This document shows, in pieces, positions 17,296 to 25,286 of a DNA stretch of 38,554 nucleotides. The notes beneath the pieces are model-generated. The model had not been told where the DNA came from. It searched no databases and saw only the letters and a list, made by a program, of their open reading frames with translations. Each line of letters begins with the position of its first letter. Within the stretch, counting starts at the first letter, position 1. The stretch is from Flavobacteriales bacterium (GTDB taxonomy: Bacteria; Bacteroidota; Bacteroidia; Flavobacteriales; BACL11). A program made the translations under genes and the position numbers. The stretch covers positions 1-38,554 of the forward strand of contig JACNLP010000033.1 in assembly GCA_014381465.1 (NCBI GenBank), in the 5' to 3' direction.

Positions 17296-18347
17296 AAACA
17301 GCATCCTTAAATACATTGGCATGGCAGAAATTAAAAGGAAAAAAAATGTCTTTTTCTGCTTTCTTGTTTATTTGTGTTTGTGTTTTTATAGCTTTTTTTG
17401 CTGTACCTCTTAGCCCAGATAAAACGCCAATGGGAAACCAAATGCATCTTGAATTAGCCACCCTAAAACCATTTACCAAAATTACATTTTTAGAGATTCC
17501 AAAAACAATAGAAGTTAATACCCCTTTTTTTGAGGGGCTATTTTTTGGAAAGCCATCAAAAGTAAAGCGTATTCCTATCTCCTTATTTTCTGAAATAAAG
17601 AATGGCTTAAATTACTTTCCCTACCAATCTGACTTGGAGCAAAACTATATTGGTGCATACAATATCAAAACACAAACCTTTTTCTTTGGCACAGATAAAT
17701 ACGGAAGAGATTTATTAAGTCGAATATTATACGGAATTCGTATTTCACTTTCTGTTGGATTTATTGCAGTTTTTATTTCTTTAGTTATTGGCATTAGTTT
17801 AGGGCTTATTGCCGGCTATTTTAGAGGAAGAACAGATGATCTCATCATGTGGATAGTGAATGTAATTTGGTCTATCCCAACCCTACTAATGGTTATCGCT
17901 ATTACTTTGGCATTGGGCAAAGGCTTTTGGCAAGTGTTTGTAGCGGTTGGTTTAACCATGTGGGTAGAAGTCGCCAGAATAGTAAGAGGACAAGTATTAT
18001 CCATCAGAGAATTGGAATATGTGGAAGCAGGAAAAGCACTGGCTTACAAACCATTTAGAATTATTTTTAAACACATTTTGCCCAATGTAATAGGACCAGT
18101 AATTGTAATTTCTGCAGCCAATTTTGCAGCCGCAATTCTTATTGAAGCAGGACTTTCATTCCTTGGGATTGGCGCACAACCTCCAGCACCCTCTTGGGGA
18201 GGAATGATAAAAGACCATTACGCATATATTATTATGGACAAGGCGTATTTGGCGATTATTCCAGGTGTAGCGATTATGAGTTTGGTTTTGGCTTTTATGC
18301 TTTTAGGAAATGGTTTGCGTGATGCTTTTGATGTAAAAGAAAAATAG
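17292..18347 (+). CDS. DppC/OppC-like ABC transporter permease
   Basis: A 351-residue inner-membrane permease of the peptide/nickel importer type. A TM helix at about 20-40 is followed by a roughly 100-residue periplasmic stretch, then TFFFGTDKYGRDLLSRILYG, the family's entry motif, and five TM helices. The EAA loop that contacts the ATPase is EYVEAGKALAYKPFRIIFKH with ILPN after it. LSFLGIGAQPPAPSWG is the usual C-terminal signature. No ATPase, solute-binding protein or DppB-type partner is present nearby, so those components must be encoded elsewhere. It overlaps the glycosyltransferase gene by 4 bp and precedes dtd by 6 bp. Confidence 0.9.
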   Translation: MKTASLNTLAWQKLKGKKMSFSAFLFICVCVFIAFFAVPLSPDKTPMGNQMHLELATLKPFTKITFLEIPKTIEVNTPFFEGLFFGKPSKVKRIPISLFSEIKNGLNYFPYQSDLEQNYIGAYNIKTQTFFFGTDKYGRDLLSRILYGIRISLSVGFIAVFISLVIGISLGLIAGYFRGRTDDLIMWIVNVIWSIPTLLMVIAITLALGKGFWQVFVAVGLTMWVEVARIVRGQVLSIRELEYVEAGKALAYKPFRIIFKHILPNVIGPVIVISAANFAAAILIEAGLSFLGIGAQPPAPSWGGMIKDHYAYIIMDKAYLAIIPGVAIMSLVLAFMLLGNGLRDAFDVKEK

Positions 18348-18353
18348 AAAAAT

Positions 18354-18806
18354 ATGAAAGCAGTTATCCAAAGAGTAAAACAATCAGCAGTTACAATAAA
18401 TAATAAAGTTGTTGCAGAAATAAATAGCGGGCTTGTTGTTCTGTTAGGAATTGAAATAGAGGATACAAATGAGGATTCTCTTTGGCTTGCAAATAAGATT
18501 TCTCAATTGAGAATATTTTCGGATGAAGGAGGAAAAATGAATAAATCCATTACCGAAATTAATGGAGAAATTATTGTAGTGAGTCAGTTTACTTTACATG
18601 CTAAAACCAAAAAAGGGAATCGTCCTTCTTATATAAAAGCTGCTCGCCCTAAGCAAGCAATTCCTTTGTATGAGCAATTCAAAGAAAACTTGTCAATAGC
18701 AATTGCTAAAGAAGTTCAATCAGGAGAATTTGGTGCAGATATGCAAGTTTCCCTAATTAATGATGGTCCAGTAACTATTATCATTGACACAAAAAATAAG
18801 GAATAA
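18354..18806 (+). CDS. dtd: D-aminoacyl-tRNA deacylase
   Basis: A 150-residue homodimeric editing enzyme that removes D-amino acids (and glycine) from mischarged tRNA. Both catalytic cross-subunit motifs are present: SQFTLHAKTKKGNRPSY near residues 79-95 and NDGPVTIIID near 136-145 (the Gly-Pro motif). The N-terminus MKAVIQRVKQSAVTI is also typical, and length is standard. Probably the last gene of the rightward group; it ends flush against the stop of the convergent YiiX-like gene. Confidence 0.96.
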   Translation: MKAVIQRVKQSAVTINNKVVAEINSGLVVLLGIEIEDTNEDSLWLANKISQLRIFSDEGGKMNKSITEINGEIIVVSQFTLHAKTKKGNRPSYIKAARPKQAIPLYEQFKENLSIAIAKEVQSGEFGADMQVSLINDGPVTIIIDTKNKE

Positions 18807-19448
18807 TTATTTCTTCATTCCATCTGGAACTCCATAAATATGCACTATTTCAATGTTGTTGGATAGAGACATAATTCCAGGATTTATCCCTTCTTTATTT
18901 TGCGGAATTTCAACTTCTAAATCAGAGTAATAGTCTTTCCAAACTTGCAGTGTATCTTTTGTGTTTGGATGTAAAAAAGTCATGGGTTGTAATTGAAAAA
19001 TACTATCTTTTTTAAAAGCTTCAAATATAAGTTCGGAGCAGTAATATGAATTGTTGTTTATTAAGAATACTTCATCATATTGAATGTCTAATTTACTTTT
19101 AGAATAAGCCACTGCATCAGGTATTGATTTTTTAAATTTACTTTTCAATCTGCCTACAATTACTTTAGGGTTTCCATTTATATCAAATGAACGGTTTAAA
19201 AAATCATCAATAGAAGTAAGCATGACTTTTGGTGGAATGGCTTCTAAAACTTTTAATGTGTTATTATTAGAAACTACTAATCCAATATGTGAAAAATTAG
19301 CACCCTTATATCCTGGAGTAACTAATTCTATTGCTTCACAAAGAGGGGAGGAATCTAAGTCTTGAAAGAGTAAATCTCCTTCTTGCAATTTAAAATCTTG
19401 TGTGCAAGAAATGAGAATCACAAAAAGTAGGTAAAAGTATTTTTTCAT
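18807..19448 (-). CDS. YiiX/YebB-like (NlpC/P60, C92-type) lipoprotein hydrolase
   Basis: A 213-residue predicted lipoprotein: MKKYFYLLFVILISC has the lipobox Cys at residue 15. The papain-like core shows LQEGDLLFQDL, NFSHIGLVV with the likely catalytic His, and YYCSELIFEAF with the likely nucleophilic Cys. The order His-before-Cys is that of the circularly permuted YaeF/YiiX family. By family it would hydrolyse an amide or ester bond, perhaps in a peptidoglycan peptide or lipid, in the periplasm; the substrate is not known. The atpDC terminator separates it from the upstream ATP synthase genes, so it needs its own promoter. A TATGTTTG box on the minus strand at 19453-19460 would start transcription almost at the ATG. 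Confidence 0.85.
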   Translation of the reverse strand: MKKYFYLLFVILISCTQDFKLQEGDLLFQDLDSSPLCEAIELVTPGYKGANFSHIGLVVSNNNTLKVLEAIPPKVMLTSIDDFLNRSFDINGNPKVIVGRLKSKFKKSIPDAVAYSKSKLDIQYDEVFLINNNSYYCSELIFEAFKKDSIFQLQPMTFLHPNTKDTLQVWKDYYSDLEVEIPQNKEGINPGIMSLSNNIEIVHIYGVPDGMKK

Positions 19449-19461
19449 TTTTCAAACATAA

Positions 19462-19491
19462 AAAAAGAGGACTACATTGAGTCCTCTTTTT
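19462..19491 (-). terminator. Intrinsic terminator after atpDC
   Basis: An 11-bp perfect stem, AAAAAGAGGAC (19462-19472) with GTCCTCTTTTT (19481-19491), and an 8-nt loop. On the minus strand the stem is followed by an unbroken T run, so it ends leftward transcription from atpC. Confidence 0.9.
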
Positions 19492-19510
19492 ATAATTTAT
19501 TTAAATATAA

Positions 19511-19747
19511 TTAATCTGCTAAAACAATAATTTTGTTTTGTTGCATTTCAATTACGCCACCATTTATTCCAAAATTTTCTGTTTTGTTATCAGCAGTTAT
19601 TATTCTTATATCTCCTTTCGAAAGTGCAGAAATAATAGGAGCGTGATTGTTTAAAATTTCAAATCCGCCAGAAATTCCAGGGAATTTAACTGAAACTACC
19701 TCTCCTTCAAAAGCTTTTTTTTCTGGTGTTATTATTTCTAGTATCAT
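19511..19747 (-). CDS. atpC: F1 ATP synthase epsilon subunit (N-terminal domain only)
   Basis: A 78-residue protein matching the beta-sandwich N-terminal domain of F1 epsilon: ITPEKKAFEGEVVSVKFPG, then GGFEILNNHAPIISAL. Ordinary bacterial epsilon has about 130-140 residues with a C-terminal helical hairpin that inhibits ATP hydrolysis; that part is absent here. Short epsilon subunits are usual in Bacteroidota, so this is not a truncation event. It links the central stalk gamma subunit to the c-ring. It follows atpD by 2 bp. Confidence 0.93.
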   Translation of the reverse strand: MILEIITPEKKAFEGEVVSVKFPGISGGFEILNNHAPIISALSKGDIRIITADNKTENFGINGGVIEMQQNKIIVLAD

Positions 19748-19749
19748 AA

Positions 19750-21294
<1,545 letters not shown>

Positions 21295-21315
21295 TTACAA
21301 TGTTTTTTTCGGCTG

Positions 21316-21323
21316 CAAATGTA
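21316..21323 (-). promoter_or_regulatory. Candidate -7 box for atpDC
   Basis: Reads TACATTTG on the minus strand, giving a leader of about 50 nt before the atpD ATG at 21258. The -33 box is not clear. Confidence 0.45.
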
Positions 21324-21372
21324 TTGTTTTTAATTTGTTTTAACACTAAGAAGATAAGAATAAAATTATTGT

Positions 21373-21380
21373 TAATTTTG
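21373..21380 (+). promoter_or_regulatory. Candidate -7 box for ribF
   Basis: TAATTTTG matches TAnnTTTG and leaves about 30 nt of A-rich leader before the GTG at 21417. No -33 box recognised. Confidence 0.45.
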
Positions 21381-21416
21381 AACACTTTTTCAACATACAA
21401 AACACCAAAAAAATAA

Positions 21417-22343
21417 GTGAAAGTTTTTTCATCCATTCCCAATTTCTATACTGAAAATAAATCCATAATTACCATTGGGACTTTTGATGGCGTGCATTTG
21501 GGACATAAAGTAATACTTGCTCGACTTAAAGAAATCACAAAAAAAACAAAACAGCAAAGTGTATTACTTACTTTTTTTCCTCATCCCAGATATGTGTTAC
21601 AGAAGGATGATCAAGAGATGAAACTGATAAACACACTAAAAGAAAAACAAGATTTATTAGCAAAACAAGGGCTTGACAATCTAGTAGTGCATGAATTTAC
21701 AAAAAAGTTTTCTAGAATAAAATCAGCAAATTTTGTTCGAGATATTTTGGTGGAGAAGCTAAAGGTACACACTTTGGTAATTGGGCACAATCATCATTTT
21801 GGAAGAAACAGAGAGGGTTCTATTTTGGAACTTACTGTATTAGCAGAATTATATGGTTTTAATATAGAAATGATTCCACCTCAGCTTTTTCAGGATGTGG
21901 CGGTAAGCTCCACTAAAATCCGAAATTTTTTAGGAAAAGGAAAAATAGAAAAAGCAAATCAATATTTGGGCTACGATTTTTCACTTAGTGGAAAGGTGAT
22001 TAAAGGAAACTCTATTGGGAAAACTATTGGCTTCCCAACGGCTAATATAAAACTTGAAGATAAATATAAATTACAACCAGCAGATGGAGTATATGCAGTA
22101 AAAGTTATTGCGCAAAATAAAGAGTATAAAGGCATGATGAATATAGGAATGAAACCAACAGTTGATGGGGAAGATAAATCATTAGAAGTAAATATTTTTG
22201 ATTTTTCTGATGATATCTATGGAAAAGAAATAAAAGTATTATTTATAAAACGCATAAGAGATGAAAAGAAATTTGAGGATTTATATGAGCTAAAAAAACA
22301 ATTAATTATTGATAAAAATAAGTCAGTAAAGATTTTGGGATAG
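21417..22343 (+). CDS. ribF: Bifunctional riboflavin kinase/FAD synthetase
   Basis: A 308-residue enzyme converting riboflavin to FMN and then FAD. The N-terminal nucleotidyltransferase domain has IGTFDGVHLGH near residue 20 and VIGHNHHFGRNREG near 120, with SSTKIRNFLGKG near 162. The C-terminal kinase domain has GKTIGFPTANI near 200, then PADGVYAV and MNIGMKPTV. Length is standard. Translation starts with GTG (Met by position), the only start before the conserved MKVFSS segment. It is divergent from atpDC and followed by a hairpin terminator at 22408-22446. Confidence 0.96.
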   Translation: MKVFSSIPNFYTENKSIITIGTFDGVHLGHKVILARLKEITKKTKQQSVLLTFFPHPRYVLQKDDQEMKLINTLKEKQDLLAKQGLDNLVVHEFTKKFSRIKSANFVRDILVEKLKVHTLVIGHNHHFGRNREGSILELTVLAELYGFNIEMIPPQLFQDVAVSSTKIRNFLGKGKIEKANQYLGYDFSLSGKVIKGNSIGKTIGFPTANIKLEDKYKLQPADGVYAVKVIAQNKEYKGMMNIGMKPTVDGEDKSLEVNIFDFSDDIYGKEIKVLFIKRIRDEKKFEDLYELKKQLIIDKNKSVKILG

Positions 22344-22407
22344 TGCCTAAAAATAGTAGTCAGGAATCAGTAGTCAAGAGTTAGAAGTCTTTAAAAAATT
22401 AAATAAA

Positions 22408-22446
22408 AAAAGGGGTGGAACAAGTAAGATAAAAACCACCCCTTTT
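22408..22446 (-). terminator. Intrinsic terminator, best in the leftward direction
   Basis: AAAAGGGGTGG (22408-22418) pairs perfectly with CCACCCCTTTT (22436-22446). On the minus strand the stem is followed by seven T, on the plus strand only by TTTTAATA. It therefore mainly terminates leftward transcripts, such as one carrying the small ORF at 22488-22577, while probably also ending ribF transcripts. Confidence 0.8.
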
Positions 22447-22487
22447 AATAAACCCCATTTAACAGATAAATGGAAACAAAAACTCTT

Positions 22488-22577
22488 TTACATTAATAGT
22501 GTTGCCGCTAAGCCAAATAAGAGTAAAATAATAAGAAATATTAAATACGATTTTTCTTTTTCCATAGATACACTCAT
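22488..22577 (-). CDS. Putative 29-residue single-pass membrane protein
   Basis: A small ORF, ATG at 22577 to TAA at 22488. It begins MSVSMEKEKS and is followed by about 19 uninterrupted hydrophobic residues rich in Leu and Ile, ending LLM, so it would be a single membrane helix with a charged N-terminus. A second ATG at 22565 gives a 25-residue form. It lies downstream of the sensor-kinase/regulator operon on the same strand and 42 bp before a terminator in matching orientation. Repeated 10-bp motifs lie upstream. No homologue is recognised. The coding claim rests on membrane-protein composition and context; a chance ORF in AT-rich DNA remains possible. Confidence 0.5.
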   Translation of the reverse strand: MSVSMEKEKSYLIFLIILLLFGLAATLLM

Positions 22578-22589
22578 GAGTCCTGACGG

Positions 22590-22716
22590 TTTAACTTAGA
22601 GGGAGAAAGCGTAAACGCCACTCCAAGTATTATTATTAGTTTAAAAATCATATACAATAATAACTACAAAGAAGGATAAAAAGTATCCGTAATTTTACTT
22701 AGGGGTTTTACGTAGG
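22590..22716 (-). promoter_or_regulatory. Three copies of a TTTWACKTAG motif (possible operator)
   Basis: Plus-strand copies are TTTAACTTAG (22590-22599), TTTTACTTAG (22693-22702) and TTTTACGTAG (22706-22715). The last two are in tandem with a 13-bp period and share a trailing G. They sit between the response regulator gene and the small membrane ORF, upstream of the latter. Binding by the neighbouring NarL-type regulator is an inference. Confidence 0.35.
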
Positions 22717-22782
22717 AAACAAAATGATAATAGGCGCATAATCAAAGCATTAGAAGTTTTTAATGCACAAATGTCATGTTTT

Positions 22783-23427
22783 TTATTTTGGTATCATTTT
22801 GTTTTTTATGGCGAATTTGGTAAGTCCAACAATGGAATTTACGCCCATTTTAAGCATTAAGTTTTTTTTGTGTGTTTCAACAGTTCGCTTACTTATTTGT
22901 AGTATTTCCCCAATTTCAGTATTTGTTTTTTCGGCTACTATTTGTGTGAGTATCTCTATTTCTCTTTCCGTTAGTGCAAGTTTTTTAACTAGTTTGTCGT
23001 TAATTTTTATATTGTTTCTTTGTATATTGCTTATTTTCTTGCTAATGTATTTTTCACCTTTCATACATTTGCTTATTGCTTTTAATATTTCTTTTTTCCC
23101 TAAGTTTTTGCTCATATAAGCATCAGCTCCAGCTTGCATAGCTTTGTTTATAATGTGTTTTTCTTCATACATGCTTAGTACAATTACTTTCATTTTTGGG
23201 TACAGATTTTTCACTTTCTTTGTAAGAGCTATACCGTCCAGAATAGGCATATTAATATCAGTAATTAAAAGGTCGACTTTTGTATATTTTTTTAAAACCT
23301 CTAATACTTCTTCTCCATTTTTGCATTGTGCCAATATCTTAATATTGTCACCCTCAATTATCCCAGAAATTCCTTCTAGGAAAATCTGATGATCGTCAAC
23401 GATAATGGTTCTAATTTTATCAATCAT
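22783..23427 (-). CDS. NarL/FixJ-family response regulator
   Basis: A 214-residue cytoplasmic regulator. The receiver domain (about 5-120) has the acidic pair D11-D12, phosphoacceptor D57 in LLITDINMP, switch residue S85 and K107 in YMSKN. The LuxR-type HTH (about 148-205) shows LALTEREIEILTQIVAEKTN and then ISKRTVETHKKNL with the DNA-reading helix. All phosphorylation residues are present. Its start overlaps the end of the second kinase gene by 4 bp, so it is translated from the same message. The first kinase in the operon keeps its phosphoacceptor His and is the probable phosphodonor. Target genes are unknown; repeated motifs just downstream are a candidate. Confidence 0.95.
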   Translation of the reverse strand: MIDKIRTIIVDDHQIFLEGISGIIEGDNIKILAQCKNGEEVLEVLKKYTKVDLLITDINMPILDGIALTKKVKNLYPKMKVIVLSMYEEKHIINKAMQAGADAYMSKNLGKKEILKAISKCMKGEKYISKKISNIQRNNIKINDKLVKKLALTEREIEILTQIVAEKTNTEIGEILQISKRTVETHKKNLMLKMGVNSIVGLTKFAIKNKMIPK

Positions 23428-25286
23428 TTTTTTATTTTTTTATTGTAATTCATTTTAATAAATATCTTAGTTCCTTTCCCGATTTCAGTATTTATTTTCA
23501 GTTTTCCGCCATATAATTTTACCCTTTGTTTTATATTAAATAACCCTATTCCTTGTTGTTGTTGTTGTTGTTGTTGGTCGAATCCTTTTCCATTATCTTC
23601 TGCTATAATTTCTATTGTATTTTTAGTATCAGAAATTTCAATATTTAGATGTTTAGCTTTTGCGTGCTGCAAAACATTTATTGATAGTTCTTGAATAATT
23701 CTGAATATATTTAGATTTAAATCATTACTAAGTAAATTAAGCGATAGGGGATTTTTGCATAAAAGACTAACTTTGGTACTGCTTTTTTCAAAGATATTCT
23801 CAATATAATTTTCAATAGCAGAAATTAAGTTTTGATTTTCTAAAACAAGTGGAGTCAGATTAAATGCTAATGTATTGGCAAATCTCTCAGCAAATATTAA
23901 CTTAGATAATTCTTCTTTAATTTCTTTTTTAGGACAATTTTTATCTTTGATGCTTCCACTAATACTCTTTTGTATCTTTTTTAACTCCATTCCTATTTGT
24001 TCTTTTAGAAGTTGGGATATTCTTTGAGTTAAAAACTTGTTTGCTGTGTTAATCTTTTTAGCAGCTTTTTCTTTTTCTTTAAGTATTTTTTGTTTGCTTT
24101 TTGTCGCATGTAAATCACTTTCTTTTTTATTTAGAATTTTTAATAAGTTTGTTTTTTTGTTGGTATTAAAAATAAGAAAAGTAACAATACATATAGCAAT
24201 AATAAGAATTATAATTAGTATGTTTCTTTGTTGTTGTTTCCCATGCTGAATCTCTATAATCTTTTCTAGTCTTCTTTTTTCTTTTTCTTTCTCTTTTATT
24301 AATAATTCTGCTTCTTTTCTGGCAATAAAATTTTTTGTTTCTACATTGTTTAAACTATCGCTTAGTTGCTTTTGTAGTATTTTATATTTAAGGGCGTATT
24401 TGTAATTGTTAAGTCCTTTTTGTGCTTTTGCTAAATTACCATAGAATAAAGAAAGATTATTCACTATTTTTAACTCTGTAGCAATTGCAATTGATTTTTC
24501 AAAATATGGTATTGCCTCTTTATATTTTTTCTGAAAAGTTAGCACATTACCGATATTATTATAGGCATGTATAAAATCACTTTTTTTACCATATTCTTTT
24601 TTTATTTTGAGCGATTTTTGATAATATTTTAATGCCAAATCGTACTTAGTTAAGTTCAGATAAATATTTGCCAAATTATTGTAATTATATCCTGTAGATT
24701 TAAAATAAGATTTTTCTAGATTAATTTCAAGGGCTTTATTTATATAATAAAATGCCGAATCATATTTGTTTAATTTGCGATAATAAGAGCCAATATTATC
24801 AACTGTTCGAGCATAGTTTATAGAGTCCTTCATATCAATTAGAATTTCAAGGGCTTTAAAGTTGTAATCCAATCCTTTTCGGTATTTTTTTTCATGACTA
24901 TAAACCCCTCCAATCATTTTATAATTTTGGGCAATAAACTTTTTGTAGCCAATTATTTCAGCTACTTTTAATGAGCGATTATAGTAGTTAATTGCTTCTT
25001 TCATATTACTCAAATAGAAGTTGCAAAGCCCTATTTGATAGAGAGATTCAACTCTTCCTCTTCCAAATTTTTCTTCAATGGAATACGCTAAAGCGTTTTG
25101 TGCAAAAATTAGTGAGGAGTCAATATTAATTTGCTTATACTCTCTTGCCAAATCAAGCATATTTTTTATTTTCATGGAATCTTTTACTGCTGATTTTTCG
25201 TCTTTCCAAATGCTATTATTTGTATCGATAAGCTGTGCAGAAAGCTGAACTGCAACAAATAGTAATATGAAAGTTATTTTTTTCAT
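23424..25286 (-). CDS. TPR sensor histidine kinase homologue lacking the phosphoacceptor His
   Basis: A 620-residue membrane protein with a signal peptide (MKKITFILLFVAVQLSAQ), about six periplasmic tetratricopeptide repeats (60-310; for example GNLAKAQKGLNNYKYALKY), a coiled segment, one TM helix at 355-373, then a dimerisation helix and an HATPase_c domain. Where HisKA_3 kinases have ELHDGLG, this protein has LLKEQIG (K428 replaces His and E429 replaces Asp). The ATP-binding boxes look intact: N537 in IQELSINVLQ, DNGKG at 564-568, GIGLFNIKQRV from 579. Eight consecutive Gln (571-578) sit in the ATP lid. It overlaps its neighbours on both sides by 4 bp. It probably acts as a pseudokinase partner or as a trans-acting ATPase for the first kinase. 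Confidence 0.88.
   Translation of the reverse strand: MKKITFILLFVAVQLSAQLIDTNNSIWKDEKSAVKDSMKIKNMLDLAREYKQINIDSSLIFAQNALAYSIEEKFGRGRVESLYQIGLCNFYLSNMKEAINYYNRSLKVAEIIGYKKFIAQNYKMIGGVYSHEKKYRKGLDYNFKALEILIDMKDSINYARTVDNIGSYYRKLNKYDSAFYYINKALEINLEKSYFKSTGYNYNNLANIYLNLTKYDLALKYYQKSLKIKKEYGKKSDFIHAYNNIGNVLTFQKKYKEAIPYFEKSIAIATELKIVNNLSLFYGNLAKAQKGLNNYKYALKYKILQKQLSDSLNNVETKNFIARKEAELLIKEKEKEKRRLEKIIEIQHGKQQQRNILIIILIIAICIVTFLIFNTNKKTNLLKILNKKESDLHATKSKQKILKEKEKAAKKINTANKFLTQRISQLLKEQIGMELKKIQKSISGSIKDKNCPKKEIKEELSKLIFAERFANTLAFNLTPLVLENQNLISAIENYIENIFEKSSTKVSLLCKNPLSLNLLSNDLNLNIFRIIQELSINVLQHAKAKHLNIEISDTKNTIEIIAEDNGKGFDQQQQQQQQGIGLFNIKQRVKLYGGKLKINTEIGKGTKIFIKMNYNKKIKK
23553..23576 (-). repeat. 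(CAA)8 trinucleotide repeat coding for polyglutamine
   Basis: Eight perfect CAA codons in the second kinase gene (TTG on the plus strand), placed between the DNGKG and GIGLF boxes of the ATP-binding domain. Slippage would change the number of Gln residues without shifting the frame. Confidence 0.95.

Larger units (their letters stand above)
22344..22762. other. Intergenic region with terminator, small ORF and repeated 10-bp motifs
   Basis: About 420 bp between ribF and the response regulator with no long gene. From left to right it holds a GC-rich hairpin (22408-22446), a 29-codon minus-strand ORF (22488-22577), a near-palindrome GCGTAAACGC (22609-22618), and three copies of the motif TTTWACKTAG (22590-22599, 22693-22702, 22706-22715). 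No tRNA or known riboswitch was recognised. Confidence 0.6.

Noticed and set aside
19453-19460. A TATGTTTG box as a leaderless promoter for the YiiX-like gene
   Set aside because: It merges with the T run of the atpDC terminator, lacks a -33 box and could be chance; mentioned under the gene but not listed as a feature.
19511-19747. A truncated atpC pseudogene
   Set aside because: The short epsilon lacking the C-terminal helices is normal for Bacteroidota, the frame is intact, and a terminator follows directly.
22763-23119. A 118-codon hydrophobic open frame on the plus strand
   Set aside because: It is antisense to the HTH part of the response regulator; its hydrophobicity is the expected mirror of Lys/Glu/Asn-rich codons.
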